NCBI GenBank assembly: GCA_040756995.1
Contig: JBFLYK010000001.1
Location: forward strand, 62,001 to 126,000
Length of the DNA stretch: 64,000 nucleotides
Direction of reading: 5' to 3'
From: BP-133 sp040756995
Lineage (GTDB): Bacteria > Actinomycetota > Acidimicrobiia > IMCC26256 > BP-133
The notes beneath the pieces were generated by a model. That model made no database searches. It saw only the letters and a program-made list of their open reading frames with translations, and was not told the DNA's origin. Below are positions 59,157 through 64,000 of the stretch, one piece after another; the first letter of the stretch is position 1; the number at the start of each line of letters is the position of its first letter. The position numbers and the translations under genes are program-made.

Positions 59157-59941
59157 CTGCGCCTCCGATTCGCATCCCCGAGTCCTTTCCCGATCCCGGG
59201 GACGTGAAGGGTCGCCGCGTGGTGGTCACCGGTGCCAGCCGGGGGCTGGGCCGGCTGATCGCCACTGCCTTTGCCCGGGCGGGGGCCCGTGTCGCCCTCG
59301 TGGCCCGGGACGCTGACGCCCTCGAGGAAGTGGCCGCCGACCTGGGTGGCGACGCGCTCGCCTGTCCGGCCGACGTCAGCGACCCCTCAGGGAACGACTC
59401 GGTCGTCGATCGGGTGGTCACCGCCTGGGGAGGTCTCGACGTCTGGGTGGCCAATGCCGGGATCTCCCCGATCGTCGCCTCGGCCGTAGACACCCCTCCC
59501 GAGGTTTTTCGACGGGTTGTCGACGTCAATCTCAACGGAGTCTTCTACGGCGCACGGGCGGCCCTCCAGGCGATGGCCGACGGCGAAGGCGGAGCGATCA
59601 TCGTCACGGCTTCGGTCTGCGGTGAGCGGCCCCGGCGGGGGCTGGCCGCCTATTCGGCCTCCAAGGGTGGGGTGATCGCGCTGGTGAAGGCGTTGGCCCT
59701 TGACGCTGCCCCGCTCGGAGTCACCGTCAACGCCGTGAGCCCGGGCTGGTTCGACTCGCCGCTGGCCGCGGGGTGGCAGGCGAACCCGGATCTGGCCGAC
59801 ACGATCCTCGGCCACGTGGCGCTCGGCCGCTGGGGCCGCAGCGAAGACCTGACCGGCGCCTATCTGTTCCTCGCCTCGGACGCCGCCCGCTTCGTGACCG
59901 GCGCCGTCGTTGCCGTCGACGGCGGCTACCTGTGCCTGTGA
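59153..59941 (+). CDS. Short-chain dehydrogenase/reductase
   Basis: 262 residues. TGASRGLG at 26-33 binds the cofactor, NAG follows, and the catalytic Ser-Tyr-Lys appears in VTASVCGERPRRGLAAYSASK. DAD after LVAR hints at NAD preference. It oxidises or reduces a hydroxyl/keto group, probably a hydroxyacyl or hydroxylated ring intermediate. Confidence 0.88.
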   Translation: MTAPPIRIPESFPDPGDVKGRRVVVTGASRGLGRLIATAFARAGARVALVARDADALEEVAADLGGDALACPADVSDPSGNDSVVDRVVTAWGGLDVWVANAGISPIVASAVDTPPEVFRRVVDVNLNGVFYGARAALQAMADGEGGAIIVTASVCGERPRRGLAAYSASKGGVIALVKALALDAAPLGVTVNAVSPGWFDSPLAAGWQANPDLADTILGHVALGRWGRSEDLTGAYLFLASDAARFVTGAVVAVDGGYLCL

Positions 59942-59948
59942 GCCAGCG

Positions 59949-61004
59949 ATGAGGGCCGTCGTCTGGCACGGTCGGCGTGACCTGCGGCTGGAGGACATTC
60001 CCGAGCCGGACGACCCGGGGCCCGACGAGGCCATCATCGAGGTGTCGTTCTGCGGGATCTGCGGGACCGACCTGCACGAGTACGTCGAAGGCCCGGTCAT
60101 GATCCGACCGACGTCGCATCCGCTGACGGGCCAGGCACCGCCGCTGACCCTGGGGCACGAGTTCAGCGGGCGGGTGGTGGCCCTGGGCCCGGGTGTCGAA
60201 GGAGACCTCGGAGCGCGGGTCACCGTGGACCCATGCTGGCGCTGTGGCACCTGCTACTGGTGCCGCCGGGGCGAATACCACATCTGCCGGCAGGGAGGAG
60301 CCGTCGGCCTCGCCTCCCACGGAGCGCTGGCCCGATTCGTGCGCGTGCCCGCCGCCGGACTCGTGCCCCTGCCCGACAGCGTGGACGACCGCACAGCGGC
60401 GCTGGTCGAGCCCTTGGCCGTCGGACTCCACGCCGTCCGCCGGGGGCAGGTGGGCACCGGCGACACCGTCCTGGTGAGCGGGTACGGGCCCATCGGTGCC
60501 AGCGTGCTCCTGGCCGCCCGGGCAGCCGGCGCGGGGGCCGTCTTCGTGAGCGAGCCCGACTCTGCCCGCCGGGCTCTGGCCGACCTCATGGGGGCGACCG
60601 AGGTCGTCGACCCCGGAGAAGCCGACGTCCGACGGTCCGTGTTCACGTGGACGGAGCGGGTCGGCCCTGACGTGGTCTTCGAGTGCACGGGTTTGCCCCG
60701 CTTGCTGCCCGCCGCGGTCGACGCCGTGCGCCGGGGCGGGCGGGTGGTGGTGGTCGGCGTGGGCCACGGGGCGGCCGAGGTCGAGCCTAACCGGCTCGTC
60801 CTCTTCGAGCGTGAGGTGGTGGGCTCGCTCGGCTACCAGCACGACCTCTTCCGAGTGGTGAAACTGCTGGCCGCGGGGCGCCTCGACCCCGCTCCCCTCG
60901 TCACCGGTGTCGTGCCGCTGGCGCAGGCGGTGAGTCACGGCTTCGACGCCCTGCTGGCCGATCGGCGTCACGTGAAGATCCTCGTCGACGTGGGAGCCAC
61001 CTGA
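59949..61004 (+). CDS. Zinc-dependent medium-chain alcohol dehydrogenase
   Basis: 351 residues of the MDR family. Catalytic zinc ligands lie in SFCGICGTDLHEY and LTLGHEFSG; the structural zinc set is the four Cys of CWRCGTCYWCRRGEYHIC. VSGYGPIGASVLLAARAAGA is the Rossmann loop. It resembles 2,3-butanediol/sorbitol dehydrogenases. With the E1 of acetoin-dehydrogenase type nearby, a diol or acyloin substrate is conceivable. ATG at 59949, 7 bp after the SDR gene. Confidence 0.87.
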   Translation: MRAVVWHGRRDLRLEDIPEPDDPGPDEAIIEVSFCGICGTDLHEYVEGPVMIRPTSHPLTGQAPPLTLGHEFSGRVVALGPGVEGDLGARVTVDPCWRCGTCYWCRRGEYHICRQGGAVGLASHGALARFVRVPAAGLVPLPDSVDDRTAALVEPLAVGLHAVRRGQVGTGDTVLVSGYGPIGASVLLAARAAGAGAVFVSEPDSARRALADLMGATEVVDPGEADVRRSVFTWTERVGPDVVFECTGLPRLLPAAVDAVRRGGRVVVVGVGHGAAEVEPNRLVLFEREVVGSLGYQHDLFRVVKLLAAGRLDPAPLVTGVVPLAQAVSHGFDALLADRRHVKILVDVGAT

Positions 61005-61034
61005 TCCGGTCGACTCCGCGGTGGAGGCACAAGG

Positions 61035-62183
61035 ATGGACTTCGACCTGAATCCCGAACAGCAGGCGCTCAAGGACCTCTGCCGGGACTTCGCCCGCAAC
61101 GAGATTGCGCCCCACGCCGGGGAGTGGTGGGAGAAGGAGGTGTTCCCCGCCGCCGTTTTCCGCCACATGGGGAAACTCGACCTCATGGGCCTCCTCGTCC
61201 CCGAGGAGTACGGCGGCAGCAACGCCGGCATGGTCGCCTACGTGGCCGCGATGGAGGAAATCGGCGCCGCCGACCAGTCGGTGGGGGCAGCTTGGAACGC
61301 CCATCTCACCATCGGGACGCTGCCCCTGCTCGCCTTCGGCACCGAGGAACAGCGCCAGCGCTGGGTCCGCCCCCTGGCCGAGGGGACGGCCATCGGGGCC
61401 TTCGGGCTGACCGAGCCCGAAGCCGGCTCTGACGCTGCAGCTATCCGCACCCGCGCCGTTCGCGACGGCGACGAATGGGTCATCGAGGGCACCAAGATGT
61501 TCATCTCCAACGCCGGGACGGAGATGTCCCTCGGCGTCACCATCCTGGCCGTGACCGGTGACGACGGTGGCGGCCGCCGGCGCTACGGCTCCTTCTTCGT
61601 GCCCGACGGCACCCCCGGATACACCAAGGGCGAACGGCTGAAGAAAGTCGGCTGGCACGGGCTCGACACCCGGGAGCTCATCTTCGAGAACTGCCGTCTC
61701 CCCGCCGACCACCTCGTCGGCGAGGAGGGCGCCGGGCTGCGCCAGTTCCTCGAGATCCTGGGGGCCGGCCGCATCTCCGTGGCCGCCCTCTCGCTGTCGC
61801 TGGCCCGGGCGGCCCTCGACCTGGCCAGGGCCTACGCCCTCGACCGGCGCCAGTTCGGCCAGCCCCTGGCCAAGTTCCAGGCCATCCAGCACAAGCTGGC
61901 CGACATGGCCACCGAGGTGGAGGCCGTCCGCTGGCTCGTCTACCGGGCCGCCTGGCTCTACGACGCCGGCCGTCCCTACGCCACCGAGGCGGCCATGGCC
62001 AAGCTCCACGCCTCGGAGGTGGCCAACCGCGCCGCCTCCCAGGCCGTCCAGATCCACGGCGGCTACGGGTACATGCGGGAATCGGCCATCGCCCGGTTCT
62101 ACTGCGACGCCAAGATCCTCGAGATCGGCGAGGGCAGCAACGAGATCCAGCGCAACGTCATCGCCCGGGCCCTCGGCTGCTGA
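61035..62183 (+). CDS. Acyl-CoA dehydrogenase
   Basis: 382 residues, full length. FGLTEPEAGSDAAAIRTRAV (FAD/substrate loop), VIEGTKMFISNAG, RRQFGQPLAKFQAIQHKLAD, then the C-terminal IHGGYGYMRESAIARFYCDA and EIGEGSNEIQRNVIAR, which carries the usual catalytic Glu position. It introduces an alpha-beta double bond into a CoA ester. Last gene of the operon; a weak GC hairpin (GCCCCC/GGGGGC near 62209-62235) follows. Confidence 0.9.
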   Translation: MDFDLNPEQQALKDLCRDFARNEIAPHAGEWWEKEVFPAAVFRHMGKLDLMGLLVPEEYGGSNAGMVAYVAAMEEIGAADQSVGAAWNAHLTIGTLPLLAFGTEEQRQRWVRPLAEGTAIGAFGLTEPEAGSDAAAIRTRAVRDGDEWVIEGTKMFISNAGTEMSLGVTILAVTGDDGGGRRRYGSFFVPDGTPGYTKGERLKKVGWHGLDTRELIFENCRLPADHLVGEEGAGLRQFLEILGAGRISVAALSLSLARAALDLARAYALDRRQFGQPLAKFQAIQHKLADMATEVEAVRWLVYRAAWLYDAGRPYATEAAMAKLHASEVANRAASQAVQIHGGYGYMRESAIARFYCDAKILEIGEGSNEIQRNVIARALGC

Positions 62184-62235
62184 CGACCGGGACCCGAAAC
62201 TCCCTTTAGCCCCCCTTGCGGTTCCCAGGGGGCAT

Positions 62236-62270
62236 GGTATAGTTCTTTCATTGCGTCCGTCGAATGAATT
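62236..62270. promoter_or_regulatory. Palindromic site upstream of the anchored protein
   Basis: TTCATT and AATGAA form a 22-bp palindrome (62247-62268) around GCGTCCGTCG, next to GGTATAGTTC. The core TCCGTCGAATGA is shared with 58439-58452. It could control both this gene and the thioesterase/E1 pair. Confidence 0.45.
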
Positions 62271-62345
62271 CAAGACGCCGGCCGGGCCAGGATGGACGCG
62301 CTGTTTTGGTACGGCATGATCTTTTGGGGGGACGGTGAGACGAAG

Positions 62346-63722
62346 GTGCACCAGAAGCGACGGCTCCGGGTAGCGCCCTCCATCCTCGTCAAGTTCCGCC
62401 ACCAGAGTCGTGGCGCCGTCTCACCTGCGACGGTGGGGTTGGTGCTTGCCGCCCTGTCGGTCGGTGGCCTGGTCGTCAAGGTCGCCAATGAGGTCCGCTC
62501 CTCGGACGGCGCCACCCGGTCCGCGTCGGCCGCCGAGACGGCAGCCGCCAAGCGGCCACCCAGCGCCGACGACCTGGGTGCGGTGGCGTTCTACCGCGAC
62601 GTCAAGCGCTCGATGTCGCCGCTGCTGAACAGCGCGCCGCTGCTGTCCGAACTCGTCCGCGAGGTCGCTTCAGGGCAGACGCCGGCCCCTACCGTCTCCG
62701 GCGTGGCCCACGACTGGGCCGAGAGCTTCGCCACGACCCGCGACCTCGTCGGTCGACTCCAGCCTCGATCCGAGGGGAGCAGCGAGCAGCCATCGCTCTA
62801 CCAGGCCCGTTCCCTGTACAGGCTGGGTGCGGCCCTCTACGTCGAGTCGGCGCGGGCGGTTCCCCACCTGGTGGCGGTGGCCGGTCGGACCGAGGCCCGG
62901 CAGGAGGCACTCAAGGCGATCGCCCGGATGCAGCTGCTCGGTGACCGCGCTTTCGACGCCGGCAACCGTCTCCTCGCTGGTCGCGAGGTGAACGACCTCA
63001 CCGTCGGCATCCGCGTCGACCGCCTCCTTCCCTCGGAGGTCCCCGACTTCGCCGAACTCGGTCTCCAGGCGGAAGGCGGCCCCGCCGCCATCCGGGCCCC
63101 GGAGCCGGCCGACAGGAAGCCCGAACCGATCGCCTCCGACCGTTGGGTCGCAGATCACAGGGATGCCGTCTCGAGCGCAGTCGGCGTACTCCGGGACTCC
63201 ATCCCGTGGTTGTTGTCGGCACCGGGGGACGCCCCAAGCGAAGCCGTGCGGTCGGCGGCCGACAAGTTCGAAGGGCTCGCCCGGAGCCTCGGGGGCCCGC
63301 TTCCGTCGACCAGCGCCGCAGCCGAAGGTGTCCACAGTCTTCGCCTGGCGCTGCTCGTCGCATCGGAGTCGCTGCGCAGCCTCCCGCCGGACGGACCTGG
63401 CCTGGGGCGCGACGCGCAGCAGTCACAACGGTTGCGGCTGATCGCCGAGCAGTTCTGGGGGCTGGCCACCGACCTCTTGGTGTCCGGCCATGCGGGAACG
63501 CGTTCGCTCTACGGGCTTCCGCCCAATGGGTTGGACCCCGAGCTCCTGCGGGCGGGAGGAGTCTTCAACGGGCGTCCGCCGCCGCTTCGTCCGGGGGAGG
63601 ATCCCGGCAAGGACGTACCCAACGGCCTGCCTCCCGTCGCGCCGGCTCCCCAGCTTCGCCCGGGAGGCCCGGGGGGCGGTGCCGGGCAGGTGGGCCCGGC
63701 GCCAGGAACGGCGAGAAGTTAA
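62346..63722 (+). CDS. Membrane-anchored protein of unknown function
   Basis: About 458 residues. A basic N-terminus is followed by one membrane helix (SPATVGLVLAALSVGGLVVK), then a helical Ala/Arg-rich body without recognisable domain and a Pro/Gly-rich tail (RPGGPGGGAGQVGPAPG). The topology suggests a body outside the membrane. The start is uncertain: GTG 62346 follows GGGGGGACGG, while an ATG at 62292 would add 18 residues. It stands 36 bp before a LivH-type permease gene, so it may belong to that transporter's operon. Confidence 0.6.
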   Translation: MHQKRRLRVAPSILVKFRHQSRGAVSPATVGLVLAALSVGGLVVKVANEVRSSDGATRSASAAETAAAKRPPSADDLGAVAFYRDVKRSMSPLLNSAPLLSELVREVASGQTPAPTVSGVAHDWAESFATTRDLVGRLQPRSEGSSEQPSLYQARSLYRLGAALYVESARAVPHLVAVAGRTEARQEALKAIARMQLLGDRAFDAGNRLLAGREVNDLTVGIRVDRLLPSEVPDFAELGLQAEGGPAAIRAPEPADRKPEPIASDRWVADHRDAVSSAVGVLRDSIPWLLSAPGDAPSEAVRSAADKFEGLARSLGGPLPSTSAAAEGVHSLRLALLVASESLRSLPPDGPGLGRDAQQSQRLRLIAEQFWGLATDLLVSGHAGTRSLYGLPPNGLDPELLRAGGVFNGRPPPLRPGEDPGKDVPNGLPPVAPAPQLRPGGPGGGAGQVGPAPGTARS

Positions 63723-63758
63723 TCGGGGAACTCAGGCCGAAAGGATCAGAGGACGCTG

Positions 63759-64000
63759 ATGGAAATCTGGGTTCGGTTGCTGATTGCGGGGGTGATGGTG
63801 GGGTCTCTCTACGGCCTGGTGGCCGTGACCCTCACCTTGATGCTCCGCTCGAACGGCATCCTCTCGTTCGCCCACGCCGGCTTCGCCATGATGTCGGCCT
63901 ATGTCTACTTGAACCAAGTCTGTCCCAAAGACGTCGTCCAGAACCGTCCCTGCGGAGACCGGCTCATGTCTCCCGTGGTGGCGGCGGCGTTCGCCATTCT
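63759..64000 (+). CDS. LivH-type ABC transporter permease (5' part)
   Basis: The first 80 residues of a branched-chain amino-acid-type permease: LLIAGVMVGSLYGLVAVTLT then LMLRSNGILSFAHAGFAMMS, the classic LivH N-terminus with its first membrane helices. AGGATCAGAGGA precedes the ATG. Liv-type systems in catabolic islands often import aromatic or cyclic acids. The gene runs off the window end. Confidence 0.88.
   Translation, partial: MEIWVRLLIAGVMVGSLYGLVAVTLTLMLRSNGILSFAHAGFAMMSAYVYLNQVCPKDVVQNRPCGDRLMSPVVAAAFAI

Noticed and set aside
59727..62402. A very long open frame (891 codons) on the minus strand
   Set aside because: It lies opposite the SDR, alcohol dehydrogenase and acyl-CoA dehydrogenase genes, has no family features, and its openness follows from GC-rich third positions of the real genes.
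1..64000. tRNA and rRNA genes
   Set aside because: I found no clover-leaf-like or rRNA-like segment by eye. A tRNAscan or Rfam search would be needed to exclude them fully.

Overview
The window looks like chromosomal DNA of a high-GC Gram-positive bacterium of the Actinomycetota. The reasons are strong GC bias at third codon positions, frequent GTG starts, luciferase-like (LLM) flavin/F420 oxidoreductases, PPOX-fold proteins, actinobacterial-type IS21, ISL3 and IS256 elements and a TetR-regulated CoA-ester catabolic island. A finer placement (an Acidimicrobiia-like lineage is possible) is only a guess. No rRNA, tRNA or CRISPR array was seen.

Positions 1-1640 hold decayed sulfur-acquisition genes: a SulP sulfate transporter tail, a sulfone/alkanesulfonate monooxygenase-type fragment and an FMN reductase. 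Positions 1639-17290 are one phenylacetyl-CoA epoxidase gene (paaC, minus strand) cut into three pieces by two IS21-family elements. IS21-1 (1823-14087) is a set of nested insertions. Its istA carries an ISL3 element. Its istB carries a recombinase-in-trio (RIT) element. That element's ritB carries a second RIT element on the opposite strand, whose ritA carries an IS256 element. Nearly every junction can be read to the base. IS21-2 (14396-17021) is intact.

Positions 17.0-34.8 kb and 41-55 kb are two related, rearranged copies of one catabolic gene set. Copy B (42.9-55.3 kb) keeps a molybdopterin oxidoreductase, a BFD [2Fe-2S] protein, a xanthine-dehydrogenase-type large subunit, a thiolase, a PaaK-type CoA ligase, a TetR regulator, PaaABCD, an AhpD-like protein and a PPOX protein. 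Copy A has matching pieces that are mostly pseudogenes. Copy A still keeps an intact second CoA ligase and a small partner gene, and copy B has deleted exactly these. Between the copies lie an aldehyde dehydrogenase-ferredoxin-diiron oxygenase operon, an amidohydrolase of the adenine deaminase type, LLM oxidoreductases, an AMP-dependent acyl-CoA synthetase, a third CoA ligase, a second amidohydrolase, a CoxG-like protein and an epoxide-hydrolase-fold protein. Positions 55.8-62.2 kb hold a fused two-subunit 2-oxoacid dehydrogenase E1 and a thioesterase-SDR-alcohol dehydrogenase-acyl-CoA dehydrogenase operon. The window ends in an unknown anchored protein and the start of a LivH-type ABC permease, a possible substrate importer.

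Together the genes suggest uptake, CoA activation, ring epoxidation, ring opening and beta-oxidation-like breakdown of an unidentified aromatic or cyclic acid. Intergenic regions share TCTACCG-type palindromic sites that probably bind the island's TetR proteins. The two most interesting signals are an in-frame TGA at 54515-54517 in the redox motif of the AhpD-like gene, which would make it a CxxU selenoprotein, and the nested RIT elements, whose ends show a consistent asymmetric palindromic arm next to ritA.
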